Shown: positions 44,668 to 55,764 of the stretch, one piece after another | Numbering within the stretch: the first letter of the stretch is position 1 | Layout of the letters: the number at the start of each line of letters is the position of its first letter | Origin: Gonium pectorale | Lineage: Eukaryota; Chlorophyta; Chlorophyceae; Chlamydomonadales; Volvocaceae | Length of the DNA stretch: 64,000 nucleotides | Assembly (NCBI GenBank): GCA_001584585.1 | Contig: LSYV01000012.1 | Span: forward strand, 437,858 to 501,857 | Direction of reading: 5' to 3' | Made by a program: the position numbers and the translations under genes | Notes under the pieces: model-generated | What the model was told of the DNA's origin: nothing | Seen by the model: the letters and a program-made list of their open reading frames with translations, nothing else | The model's database searches: none

Positions 44668-45650
44668 GTTTACAGGTTTTACAGGTTACACGTCCGTCAA
44701 AGCCGGGGGGGGCCATGGACGAATTGCGAATATTGGGGTGGGGGAGCGGGTTATGGTCCTCATCTCTACCCCGCTTCAGCGCCTGACGCCGAAGAATGGC
44801 GTGCCTGGTATCCCAGACAGCCTGTAGGTAGGCTCCTACCGCAGCTGGCGGGGCCTCCTTCATAATAGTAATCATGTTGCGATGCTTAAAGCCCAAAGCA
44901 GTCTCGAATTGGTCGCGGAGTTGCTCATAGNNNNNNNNNNNNNNNNNNNNAAAGGGTCCCCCATCCAGCTGGCATACCGGCACATCTTGACTCCCGTCTC
45001 GCCGCTAGGGAAGTCGCGGGGTGCTCCAGTCACATGGGGCAGTCGCCACCGAGCATCAACCATCAAGCCTGTCAGCAAAGCTATCCAATACTTTGCCAAT
45101 GGGTATGAGCAACGACGCGAAGTGCGTTACCCGCGCGCTACCCGTCAGTCCCTCGGGGGCCCGGATACCCGCGTCAGCAAGGAAGCGCAGTGCCCCTGCT
45201 GCCCAGCAATCAGTCACCCCATCGACAAGCGTTAGCCTCAGGTCAGCCACGAAGGCCCGGTGGCACAGCGTATCGGGGCGCTCTACCATTCCGTTCCAGA
45301 ACCGTAAGACGAGCGTAGCCCAGTGGTACTGGAGCGGCCTCTGCGCCAACTCACGGTAGAGCAGTGCAGCAGCTGCGGCCACACTACACACACCCGCGCG
45401 CGCGGGGACACCCAGGAGTCAGCTTGCCGTAAAGGGGGCATTCGTTCGCCATCCCAACACACAGAGGTCCACCTGTCTTTTACCGTTACTCTAAGCGGGC
45501 ATTTCTTTGAGCGGATCAGCGGGTCGGCCTCGTGGCAAACGCTCACGCCCGCGCGGGCCTGCTGTACCGCCAGCGCCGAGAGGCTTGCTCGTGTGGCAGA
45601 GGCGCGTGCCCTCGGGGTCTAGCAAGTAAGGAATTTAGAGCCCCAAGGAC
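44668..45650 (-). mobile_element. 5'-truncated LINE (non-LTR retrotransposon) inside the ankyrin pseudogene
   Basis: On the minus strand, decayed frames read CPLRVTVKDRWTSVCWDGE, QYHWATLVLRFWNGMVERPD, LCHRAFVADLRLTLV, LTGSARVTHFASLLIPIGKV, then after a frameshift GVKMCRYASWMGDP, the 20-N gap, and YEQLRDQFETALGFKHRN. These look like the region after the reverse transcriptase domain, up to the 3' end of a non-LTR element. The 3' tail is GTGTAACCTGTAAAACC followed by TGTAAACC. Orientation is the same as the host gene. The left border is approximate and no target duplication was resolved. Confidence 0.8.
44931..44950. other. Assembly gap, 20 N
   Basis: A short run of undetermined bases inside the LINE. 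The protein frames on both sides suggest the missing sequence is longer than 20 bases, because the Cys/His motif seen in the copies at 17.8 and 28.7 kb falls in it. Confidence 0.95.
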
Positions 45651-46889
45651 CTACCACTAAGGGCGAGAAGGGACGGAGGGTATCTAACTTTGAGCACACC
45701 CAGATGGCCGGCCTTCGCGGCATCTGAGATGGCCTCCTCGTCGACCGCTTGCTCCTCCACCAGCTCCTCCAGCCCCCCCTCCGTGAGCACGTACCGCAGC
45801 GCCTCCGCGCTGCCCCGGACCACCAGCGCCGCGGCCGTGTTGCCGTCCAGCGGGTAGCGCCGGCCACGCAGCCAGGCCAAAAACAAAAAAAGGCCAGCCG
45901 TGCGCTCGCGTCGCCGTCGCCCAGGCGTGTAGCCCAGGCGTGTAGCCGCCTCCGCGGCCGCGCGGGCGCTGCGTGCACAGCCCTGCGCCTCCAGCCACTC
46001 CACCTTGGCGGCCTAGTCGGGCGTGGCGCTGCCGGCGGCGGCCGCCGCGCGTGATCGGCCAGCCGCGCCAGAGGCGCTGCAGGGCAGCCAGGTCGCAGCC
46101 GTGGGCCACGGACTCAGCCAGGATCTCCTGCTCCCGCGACGTGTCGGTCGCCTGTCCGCGGCGCGGCGGCCGCCTGTGCTCCTGCAGCCACTCATTTAGG
46201 CCCACGTGGCCGCCGCGAGCCGCCTCGCTGGCCCCGCCCTTGTCCCAGGAGAGGTCCAGGCTCAGCAGCAGCCACTCGCACACGTGCTGGTGGCCCCCGA
46301 CCGCCGCGGCGCCCAGCCCTCAGTGGTCTTGGAATGAGAGGCCGTGGGTAGTGCAGCCGTGCTCCAGGAGCCACTTGCAGGATGCCAACTGGGCCGCCGA
46401 TGCCGCAGCCTCGAAGACCTCAACTTTCGGCAGGCAGCCCGCGGCCTGCACCGCAACTTCCAGATTGGGCACCATGCCGCTGGCCGCCGTGAGGCACAGC
46501 AGCTGCCGCCGCTGCTTCAGCGTCATCGCCCGCATGGCGCCAGCCGGTCCCCAGTGCGCCAAGAAGGCGTGATGCGGCACGGGCTGTGACATCCGGATCG
46601 TGGTGTTATCCGAGCCGCTGAACTGCGTCGCCGTGGCCTTGTTGACCAGGCGGATGGTGGCCGCTACCTCATTGCGGTCCAACTTGCACACGACGCGCGC
46701 GATAGCCTCGGGCGGCAGCTGAGGAAACACGCGAGCCAATCCAGACACCCCCGATACACTGTAGACAGTGTGCAGCTGGAAGGCTGGGTTTGGGCTGGGC
46801 TTGGGCTGCAGTTGGGGGAACGAGTACGCGCCCGTTGCGCGAGCAACGTGCCCTGACACTTCGAGTCTGTTAAGTCTTTGCTCATACAA

Positions 46890-48165
46890 TACACTTCGAA
46901 TATTTGCGAAGCGGATTCGTGCTGGCTACCTGGACGGAAGCTACCGTGCCGGAAGCTGCCTACGTTGTACCTGTCGTACACGGTGAGTCGGTGACCCTCC
47001 GCCTCCCCGAACAGCCGCAGCCGTGTAACAGCCCAACCAACATGCCTCACCAAGCCCAATCAATATCAACAATAACCATGTAGCCGGGCATTTTCCGCCC
47101 AGGACGGAAGAATGGCTCCCGTCTCCACGTCCTCTCGGGCGTTTCGTCCCGACTGCCCGACGCCGCCCCGCTCCGCCCCATCCTTGCCCCACCAGATGCT
47201 CCACACAGCTGCTGCCCGTGCCGGCTTTAATGCGCACCCCTGCCACCGCCGCTCGAAACGGTCTGCGTGCCATATGCGGCCATTGCCTCGCACAGCTCGC
47301 ACCCTAAATACCAATGAAAACGCTTGCCCTGATGGGCAGGTTACAGCATCGTACGGCGTCAGTGCCACCCTGTTACAGCTCCGTGAGCATGGCGTGGAAC
47401 TTACGACAGGGAGAAGAAACTAAAAATTGCGAAACATGGCAGAGCCAACCGTCGGCCAGCCGAATGCTCGCCCAAGGTTTGCCCCACCACTTGGCCGGCC
47501 GTAACGACCAAGTAAAATCAACCGACAGGAGGAGTCCTGCACGTAACGACCACATGGCAGGAGGAGGAGAGAGTGCAACGCAAGATAAAAATAGATGCAA
47601 CACCGCAGGGAAAGACGAGGGGCCGAGAGATCAGGGATAACGGAACCTGTTCCCTGCACCTTCACCGCACGTACATGTACCATCAATGCTGTGGCTCCTC
47701 TTCCCCGTTGGCCCCTCTTCCCCTTCGGACTTCCGTTTATCTACATACCCAGCACCAACGGATACAACCTGGCCGCCTAAGCAGCACTACGTAGCCCTAC
47801 AGCCACTAAAACGGGCCACACAAAGACGACACCACCAGCCGCCGAGCGAACCCCGGCGCCAATCACGGAACCAGACTCAGCACCCCGCGTGCAATCACTC
47901 CGCTGACTGTTATCCACTCCGCCGCCTGTTCTTGACATGCGGCAGTCAGCCCTCAAATGTTGCTAATGTATGCAGTGTCATGTTGCGGTGCGCCGCGCCA
48001 GCCACGAGCCAGGGGGCACTTGACGCGCCGTCACTGTTTGAACACGGCACGGCACGGCACGGCGTACCGTACACAAAAGGCACCGTGTTATAGAATAAGC
48101 CAGGGGGATAAGGGCAATATGGAAAGGCGGATCAGGGCGACTCCGAAGGCCTGCCGTGTGCCGTT
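46890..48165. other. Intergenic between ankyrin paralogues
   Basis: No gene is seen. TGTAA motifs on the minus strand at 47341-47345 and 47373-47377 are candidates for the poly(A) signal of the gene ending at 48166, implying a 3' UTR near 0.8 kb. Confidence 0.4.
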
Positions 48166-50726
48166 CTAGCACAACAGAGACCTGGCGGCCCGGCGGCCGG
48201 CTGGGCGGCCATGAGGGCTGCCCTGCAGCGGCCCGGAGCCCTCCTGCGCCCGCTGGCAGTCACTCCCTTGCGTGCTGGCAGCCTGCTCCCCCACCTGCGC
48301 CTGCGCCTGGACCATCTTTTGCATCTGCGCCCACACCTGCTCCTGCTCCTCCATCTGCGCCCACACATTCACCCGCACCGGCGCCCGCGCCTGCGCCTCC
48401 ATCCCCGCCCACGCCCGCGCCCGCCCCACCACCTGCTCCCACACCTGCTCCTCCTCTATTCTCGCCCCCACCTGCTCCTCTTCCACCTGCCCCTCCTCTG
48501 TCTGCGCCTGCGCCTCCAATGGCGCCCGCGCATGCATCGGCCGCACTTGAGCAGCCGGAAACACCCGCGCCTGCATCTGCGCCGGGGCAGCCTCCTCCAG
48601 CAGCCGCTCCGCCTCCGCGGCACCCGGCCGCCCCGCCTGCACCCACTGCTCCAGCCAGCGCCGCCACTCTGCAGTCTTAGGTCCGACGGGGCAGCCCGCC
48701 TCCAGCAGCAACCACCGCAGCAGCGGCAGGGCGCTCAACAGCGGCCCGCTGCCGCCGAAGATGGCTGCCCGGGCGACGGTGCCGGCCGGGCCCCAGGGCA
48801 CGCCCAGCCGCCGCAGGCAGCTCGCCGTGGCCAGGTCGCCGTTGGTGCAGACGGCGGCGATGTAGGGCTCCCCGTTTTCCTGCGTTGACGGCAGATACAC
48901 AGTCGCTGGGTCAGGGGGGCAGTGAGGGCTTTTGATGGGTGGGGGGGCCACACACGGGGGCCACATGGCAGCCGCCGCTTGCAGCTTGGCGAGTAGCGGC
49001 TAGCGGGTGGGTTGTGGCTGTCGGGAGCGGGTCTGTCACCTGGATATGCTGCAGTGCAGTCTGGTGTGGCAGCGGCGGCCGGGCAGTGCAACCTCATGGC
49101 AGGATGCCAGATGTGTGGCTACGAGAGGACAATGTCTGGGTGACTGCAAACTGACCGGACAAGCACGGACATGAGCACACGACGGTAGCTGCGGGGAAAT
49201 GAGATGTGTTGCGGAGCACGGATGAATGCAACAATCACAATGCGCAACGGAAGCCACAGGAACCGCGGTGCGGCCCATTCGCCAGGAACGGTGCTGGTAT
49301 GCAGAGTGCTTTGCGCAGCGCACAGCACGCCGCAGCAGCCCTTCCCTTTTCCGTGTCGCCGCTGGACGGTACGGTAGCACGCACGCCGCTTGCCTTTGTA
49401 GTGGGGCCAGCCCACCCTCACCCCGCACCCCCTCCTCACCGGCATGGGGCAGCCCTGAGCCGCCAGCCACTCCAGCGCCTCCGCCCAGCCCGCGCCTGCC
49501 GCAGCAGTCCACGCCTCGGCGCTCCAGTCACAGCCGCACTGGCGCAGCCAGGCCAGCAGCTCAAGGCTGCCAGTCGGAGACCCCACTGCCGCGGTGAACA
49601 GAAACGAGTCCAGCGCGGCCTCGTCAGCGCCCACCGTGTCCACCAGCCACGACAGCATATCCAGGCGGCCGTTGGCGGCAGCGATGAACCCCACTTGCCG
49701 AGGACGCATAGGCCAACCCGCGAGGTGGAGGCCCTGCAGCGCTGCCAGGTGCCCTCCCATAGCGGCGGCGGTGGTGGCGACAGTGGACCGGGCCGGCGGC
49801 GGCGGCACGTCCATGTTCTGCAGCAGCAGCTGCAGCGCCTCCATGCTGCCGGCGGCGGCGGCAGCGGCGACGGAGGACTCGAAGAGCGGGTAACCCCGTT
49901 TTATCAGCCAGCGCAGGCGGGCGTCGGCCCCGTTGTCTGCGGCCCCGCTCGCGCCAGCGGTGTCTGTGCTGGCGCTGGAGACGGCGGCGGCGGCGTCGAC
50001 CGCCCTGCTGTTGGGCTTGCAGCCCTGCGCCTCGAGCCACTTCACCTTAGCCTTCCAGTCAGGCGTGGGGCTGCCGGCGGCGGCCGCCAGGGCCCCCGTG
50101 CAGAGGGACTCAAAATGCGAAGATGGCAAGCAGGTCGCAGCCGCAGTGGCCGCAGCGTGATGGCATGATGTGAGGCCCGTCCAGGCGAGCTGGAGGAAAG
50201 GCAGGCAGCAACGGTAGGCAGCTGCCTGCACAATCTCGATCGCGTACTCGATCTCCTTCGTACCGGTATGTGCAACCTGGTCATGGCTCACGCCCAGCCA
50301 GTGCGACACCGCTATCACAAGGTCCCTTTGGCCATCTCGAGTCGCTTGCTCGGCCCAGTCCGGGCTCCATGTCAGGCCGAGCGTCTGCAGCCACTCGTGA
50401 AGGGGTGGGCCGCCCTCGCAGGCAGCAGCGGAGGTCTGGCCGCTCGTAACACTGTCGTCAGCGCTTGTGGGGCAGCCATACGCGAATAGCGAGCACGTGT
50501 CCAGCTGGCCTGCGGGTTCCAATGCCGCGAAGGCCTCGTACGCCAGGCTGCAGTCCAAGGTTTGCGCAGTCCCTAGCAGGACTAACACGTCGTCACGGGC
50601 TGCCGCCTGGTGCAGGTGCTGGCGTCGCTCGAATGGCCGAGTCATCCTGCGCCCGGCATCGGGGGCCACCCCGCTGAGCGACAGAGACTGCAAGTATGGG
50701 ATAGCTTCGGACTGATCCATAGCCAT
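48166..50726 (-). CDS. Ankyrin-repeat family protein, intact paralogue
   Basis: Two exons, 50726-49440 and 48879-48166, join in phase 0 to 666 residues. Repeats are visible throughout exon 1: LRWLIKRGYPLFESSVAAAA, GSMEALQLLLQNMDV, GGHLAALQGLHLAGWPM, GRLDMLSWLVDTVG, SLELLAWLRQCGCDWSAEAW and EALEWLAAQGCPMP. Exon 2 continues with AAVCTNGDLATASCLRRLGV and then turns into a low-complexity Gln/Glu/Ala tail (QMEEQEQVWAQMQKMVQAQA). Ankyrin proteins are protein-interaction scaffolds; the partner is unknown. It lacks the VFPQLPPE N-terminal module of the broken paralogue, so it may be a shorter subfamily member or have an unrecognised 5' exon. The intron sits at exactly the same codon as in the pseudogene. 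Confidence 0.75.
48290..48560 (-). repeat. Low-complexity coding repeat in ankyrin tail
   Basis: Degenerate CACCTGCTCCTC and GCGCCTGCGCCTGC units on the plus strand encode the Gln/Glu/Ala/Val-rich tail on the minus strand (EEGQVEEEQVGARIEEEQVW). The units are 9-12 bp and imperfect. Confidence 0.7.
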
Positions 50727-51624
50727 GTAAAAGTTTGGATGCCGGCAGAACGGCTCGCACGCTTATTCTACTGTGGCGGGCCTCCAACCCTCTCGCTAAT
50801 CAACATAGTGCTACAAGCGGCTAGCATAGCAATTTCTATGTTAATTAATTATTGGCGAGTGCCAGGGCGGTTTGGCCATGCAAGTCAGCGGTTTTCCGTG
50901 CATATTGCCGTGTGTCACGCGAGTGCCACCGATGCAACTTTCAGGTTCGTATCGTTTTGCCTATGCCTACCAGTGGAGAGCGGGCGGACTTTGTACGGCA
51001 AAACCATGTTCGCTTCTCTTCATCGGTTTTGCCACAATAGAGAGCCTCAAGAAGCCAGCCACGTAATGTCATTCAAGAATGTCAGCGACAGTATATGTAA
51101 GGGTGCCTGGGGCGGGCGGGTACCCTCCTTCTGCGAGCCTGGTGAGAGGTCCCAGACGCCCGCTCTTACTAGAGGCAGGATCCCCTTACAGCCAACGGAA
51201 CCGCAAAGGTCAGGCTCGATCATTGCTGTCAGCGCGTCCAGCAGCGGATACCGGTTACCGGTTGTGCCCGATACTAAAAGTCACAGTTTCATGAAGTGAC
51301 CAAAGCAGTTCCACAATGCCACCATCCCACCCCATCCCACCGCGCGGCTGTACGACGCTGTGCAGTCACACCCTTCCCACGATCGCGCTGCGACGGCAGC
51401 ACACCTCCAAAGTCCCAGGCAGCTAACGGTAAGCCATCCGACGCAGAGCCCGAGGTGTTGCCATGTATTGGCAGCAAGGGCGCGGATCGTACGTGGCATA
51501 GACCCCTGCCCCCCCGTCCTGCCGCCCCGACCTCAATCCCACCCCCCGACGTCTACAAACACCCGGCGTGAGCTCTGCACCCCCCTGCACACACCCCACA
51601 CACATACCACCCGGCCGCCCTTTC
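50727..51624. other. Intergenic, no gene seen
   Basis: This contains the 5' region of the ankyrin gene and the 3' UTR of the RS-domain gene, both on the minus strand. No other feature than the poly(A) candidate at 51186 is supported. Confidence 0.5.
51186..51190 (-). terminator. Candidate TGTAA poly(A) signal of the RS-domain gene
   Basis: TGTAA on the minus strand (TTACA as printed), 435 nt downstream of the stop codon at 51625-51627. Motif and distance fit Chlamydomonas 3' ends. Confidence 0.45.
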
Positions 51625-52573
51625 TCAGACGTTTGTGGGTATTTTTAGCTTGAAGCTGAGAGGGCCCTTGGGCCGCCCGTCGGCAGCGGATCCTGCCATC
51701 CCGGCCTCACTCCACACGCCCCCCGGGCCGTTGTCCTCCCACGCCCCGCCCACGCCGGCCATGCCGTCGCCCTGGATGCCCTGCCCCGGGGGGTCCCCGG
51801 GCGGCGGCGGCGGCGGCCCGCCTCCACCCGCGTGGCTGCCGCCGCCGGCGCTGCCCCCTTGCTGCCCCGTCTGCTGCGTCGCGCCGCCCGCAAAGGCCGC
51901 CTCTTCGCCCTCCACCATCATGGTGGCCTGCTGGACGACCTGTGGGAAGAGTCGCCCCGGTGGGCCCATGGCGGAAGGGGACACGGTCAGCTTGAGGTCA
52001 AGAGGAGTGTGCCAGTCAAACCCCCGGGCTTAGCCAGCAGGCGCAGCCCACGGCCCAAGAGCTGCAGGCCTGGGTGCCAAGCAAAGGGCTGCACGACGAC
52101 GCGCACGGATGCCCCCGACCGACCATTGGGGCATATGTGATCCAGCCCGGCCGGCCGGAACCGGGCCCATACCGCCGTCTTGCAGGCACAAACTCCGACG
52201 CCCAGGAGGACATGCACAGCTGCCGAGAGGGGTGGGAGCCCGGCGGCGGGAGCGTCGCACGCAAGCCCCTACCGCTGCCCCGCCACCAGCCCCGACGGCC
52301 CGCCGCACACCTCTTCACCGCCGTCCCATCCCGTCCCGAGCCCCCGCCGGCGACGGCCCCTGCATCCCCTTCAGCTACGCCGGGGCCCTGCCCGGCGTCG
52401 CCTTTTCTTGACGGCCCCAAGCAACGTCGATACCCGCAGAACCCGTTGCCAAGCCCGTGCTATCACAGACCACACTCTCAGCCGCCAAGTTGCCGCATAC
52501 TACGCCGCATCGCGCACAGGACCGCCTCGTGTCACGCCGCAACCCCGCGCCGCGTGCGCTGAACTGCCTCCAC

Positions 52574-52608
<35 letters not shown>

Positions 52609-55600
52609 GCGCCGTGCATCTCCTCGGTGTCGCCGTGCTGCGGGGAGCCCTACGCGGGCCAGCTCACGGCGTCACGCATCCCCGCACTTCCACGACAGCG
52701 CACAGTCGTACTGCCGTACCACTACCTACGCACTCTTACGGCCTCCGTGCGCCTACACAACCCCTTTCTGCGCAACCACCGTAGCCCACTTAGGTCACAG
52801 GGTCCTGCTCCGTCATTCGTCGCGTTTGCGCTACGTTTTCACTTCGCACCTCTGATACTCCTCGCTGTGCCCCTTCCCTGCCCCTTCCCGCCGCTCCGCC
52901 TGGCACGGCTTGCTTTCCCGGTGCTTGTAGGTGCGACAACGGTAGTCAGCGGGTCGGGGGGCTGGGTGGGCCGGGGGCCGGGAGACATGCACCAGCCCGC
53001 ATGCGACGCACGTAGGTCAGACTTGGCGCATCCCAGCACGGCATGGCATAGGGTCACCCCAGAGAGAATTCTGGGCCGCATCGGGGGCTACGATGGTGGT
53101 CGCCGCCGAACTAACATGCAGGGGCATCACCCCTTCAAATCCCTCTGGAGCTGGGTCCTACGATAACACCATCACTTTCGCGCTTACGCTCGTCGTATGC
53201 GTCGTTCCATTTCAACACACGCGCCGTATCTGCATCGGCAGCTGAGGCGCCCGCCCGAAAGGACTGCACGGTCCTCGCCGCGCCCAAGACGACCCTCCCA
53301 ACGCAATCCCCCCTCCCCACGTACGAACCAACACGCCCCCGCCCGACCCTCCCACCCTTCCTCCCTGTACCCGCTCCCCCCCCCCTACTCACCGCTCCAC
53401 CGCCAGTCCTAACCCTGCCCCGGCACGCCACCAGCAATCCGCCCCTTTATCCACCCCACACCCACGCCCAACCAACCGACCGTCCCCCGGCTCACCGCCG
53501 CCAGGTCCTGCTCCGCACGGGACAGCTCCGCCTGCGCTGCCTCCACGCCCGCGCGCGCCCCATCCACCCGCCGAGTGGCCGCCACCAGCCGCACCAGCAT
53601 GGTCCCGCGGTTCTTGGAGCGCTCAGCCACGGCGCGGACCTGGTCGGGCGAGTGCAAACGGCACACCCACACAAGCTCGTAGGACCTTTGCGGAGGACTG
53701 GCTGCCCGAGCTTGGTGAGTGATGCACCCAGCACCGCCCCAGCAAGTCGCGGGGTTGTGCCCCGGAGCGGGGCTTAATCGCCACGCAGCGGCCCGCCTGT
53801 GCGGCCCGCCTCGTGGCGCGACGGCGAGGCGCCCATCAAATAAAAGGGGGCGCGCCGTAGCAAGAAGAGGAGGAGTGCAGAGGGTGGGATGGGTGCCGTG
53901 CAGTCTGCAGTGGTATGACCGATATGCGGATATGGGGACGACAATGCCACGAATGCGGTCATACCGGGGCATGTGGCGGTGCAAGGGGATCAACGGATAA
54001 GGAAAGCGTTCTCAGTTGGGAAGACGAACGCGCACGTCATCCCGGTGCACGTCATCCCTTCCCCTCTTCCCCTTCAACGACCAGCGTCAGAGTACCCACC
54101 CACTTGTTCGTCGGGACGATTCGGCTACGCCGTTCGCACTCCCAACGCACGGTCGTTGTGGAGCAGCAAATCGCTTATCATGGCATCATGTTACGGAGGC
54201 GCATCCGCCCGCCGGCCCATGCGCACCACCCTGCCGCCCTGCACCAGCCCAGCTCCTCGCAGACTGCGCGCACCTTCTCGCTCACGAAGTCGAGCTTCTT
54301 TCGGTCCGCCTCATGCGCTGCCTTTTGAGACTCCAGCTCCGCCTCCAGGGCCGCTACCCGGGCCTGCATCTCCGCCTCACGCCGGGCCGCTGCTGCCGCC
54401 GCCGCAGCTGCTGCCGCCCCGCCGTCCGGGCCGCCCCCGCCGCCGCCCCCGCCGCCCATGCCACCGCCCATGCCACCGCCCATGCCACCGCCCATGCCAC
54501 CGCCCATGCCACCGCCCATGCCGCCACCACCGCCGCCGTCGCCACGGGGTGGTGGCCGCCCGCGGCCGGGCCCGCCTCCGCCCCCTTGGTAGTGCCCGGG
54601 CGGCGGACCGCGGCGAGGCCCTGGCCCCCGGTCCCCTGGGCATAGGGCCAAGGCGGCGAGCACGAGGGGATCGGCAAGATCGCCTGGAAAGGTCACTGAC
54701 TGGGAAGCCCGTCGCCTCTGGGAAACAGCTGGTACCGCACAAGGCCTCCTCCGCCTCCTTGTGCTCCTGGGACCCTGCTCGTGGTACCCAGCCGACAGAG
54801 CGATTGTGCGCCGCGCGAGGCCTGCCCAAAACCACCTTGCAGTCCCCAGCCGAGCCCGTGCCACCCGCGCCTTTCAAAGCAGAAGCGGGCCCGCAATGTT
54901 GCCTCTTCCTTGCAGGGTAGCGTACACTCGGACCATATCGTATGCACTCCACGCCTCTCCCTTTCCGGGGGCCCCACCCGTCCGCCTTCGGGTACCCAAT
55001 GGCATCAGCCCCGACGCCCAACCCCAGCTTCGCACTCAGCCCTCACCAGAGTCGCCGGAAGACGAGGAGCTAGCGCTGTCCTCACTGCGGCTGTCGCGGC
55101 TGTACGATCCGCCCGGTCCACCCATCCCGTTGTTGTACCGCTGCTGCGGGGGCGGCCCGCGGTAGGGTCCCCCGGGGCCGCCCGGCCCGGGGGGTCCCAT
55201 GCCTGGGCCCCCGCCGCGCCCGCGGCCGCCCATGAATCTGGAGCGGGGGGAGGCGGAAAGGAGGGAGAGTGGGGGCGGGAGATGCGACGAGGTGCGGTGG
55301 GTGGGTGACGGGATGCGGGGCTTCGGCGCTGCACGGCTGGGCGCTTGTGTGTGTGGGACGGGGCGGGGAGTGAGGGATAGGGGGCCACGGTACTGTAGGC
55401 CGCGAGCGCCTGGCAGCAGATGCGGAACAGCATGTGGGCCCATGTGCAATCGATAAGCGTCAACGTGCTCGCTTCCGCAGTGCCCCGTGACGGCACGGCT
55501 GCCTCCCCGTGGGGGCCTACCTTCCCGGCGGGGGCCCGCCTGGCCCCCGGGGTGAGCGTGACCGGCTTCGGGACCGTGATCGGCTGCGATCTCGATCCCA

Positions 55601-55764
55601 ACCCTGCCCTTGCGGCGGTCCCCAGTCCCTGCCGGCATGCAGCGGTGCACGGTTGGGAGAACAGCCACCCAAGCCCAGTACATAATACAGGGCATACACG
55701 TGTTTGCTTGTCCCTTGGTTTGCAAGGCGTACCGGTCAGGGGAACGGGGTCGGCCGCGCTGCAT
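51625..55764 (-). CDS. RS-domain, glycine-rich coiled-coil protein
   Basis: Six exons, 55764-55733, 55628-55521, 55237-55047, 54635-54245, 53697-53496 and 51939-51625, close in phase to 412 residues. Order: MQRGRPRSPDRDWGPP, an RS run (RDRSRSRSRSRSRSPRG), an RGG-like stretch (GGRGRGGGPGMGP), a Ser/acidic patch (SRDSRSEDSASSSSSGDSG), a (MGGG)6 run, an Ala run, a coiled coil (REAEMQARVAALEAELESQK), then YELVWVCRLHSPDQVRAVAE and a second coiled coil (ARAGVEAAQAELSRAEQDLA), and a Gly/Pro-rich end (PLSFKLKIPTNV). RS and RGG segments point to the nucleus and to RNA processing; no RRM or other RNA-binding fold is visible. The RS run is built across the exon 1-2 join, which supports both the start and that intron. 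I do not recognise the family. Confidence 0.7.
52574..52606. repeat. (CA)n microsatellite
   Basis: About 16 CA units in the last intron of the RS-domain gene. Confidence 0.95.
52921..53218 (+). mobile_element. ~297-bp dispersed element, partner of 16924-17220 (intronic)
   Basis: An inverted relative of 16924-17220 with matching landmarks in order, ending in copy 6 of the 45-bp element at 53171-53218 (ATCACTTTCGCGCTTACGCT, then GTCGTTCCATTTCAACAC). It lies in the last intron (51940-53495) of the RS-domain gene. Confidence 0.75.
54451..54525 (-). repeat. 12-bp tandem repeat encoding (MGGG)n
   Basis: CCGCCCATGCCA is repeated about six times on the plus strand and encodes MGGG units in the RS-domain protein on the minus strand. 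The near-perfect nucleotide repetition suggests recent slippage. Confidence 0.95.

Larger units (their letters stand above)
43249..46889 (-). pseudogene. Ankyrin-repeat family gene, broken and split by a LINE
   Basis: The 5' part (46889-45650) starts with VFPQLPPEAIARVV and SQPVPHHAFLAHW, the N-terminal signature of a large Chlamydomonas ankyrin family, then helix-turn-helix repeats such as CKWLLEHGC and HVCEWLLLSLDLSW. The 3' part resumes with EFHFTESAVQGGHLHV, GSVELLAWLRERGCGW and EALEWLAEEGCPMP, an intron 44375-43765, and GDLATARCLRRLGVPWG. Damage: a TGA at 46320 and a TAG near 46016, each where the frame otherwise continues and where Trp is expected; frameshifts near 46045 and near 44590; a tandem 10-bp duplication near 45930; and the LINE at 44668-45650. 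The start at 46889 is nominal. The intact paralogue lies at 48166-50726. Confidence 0.85.

Noticed and set aside
54451..54525. Regular repeats that might be a CRISPR array
   Set aside because: Contiguous 12-bp units without spacers, inside an exon, in a eukaryotic genome.
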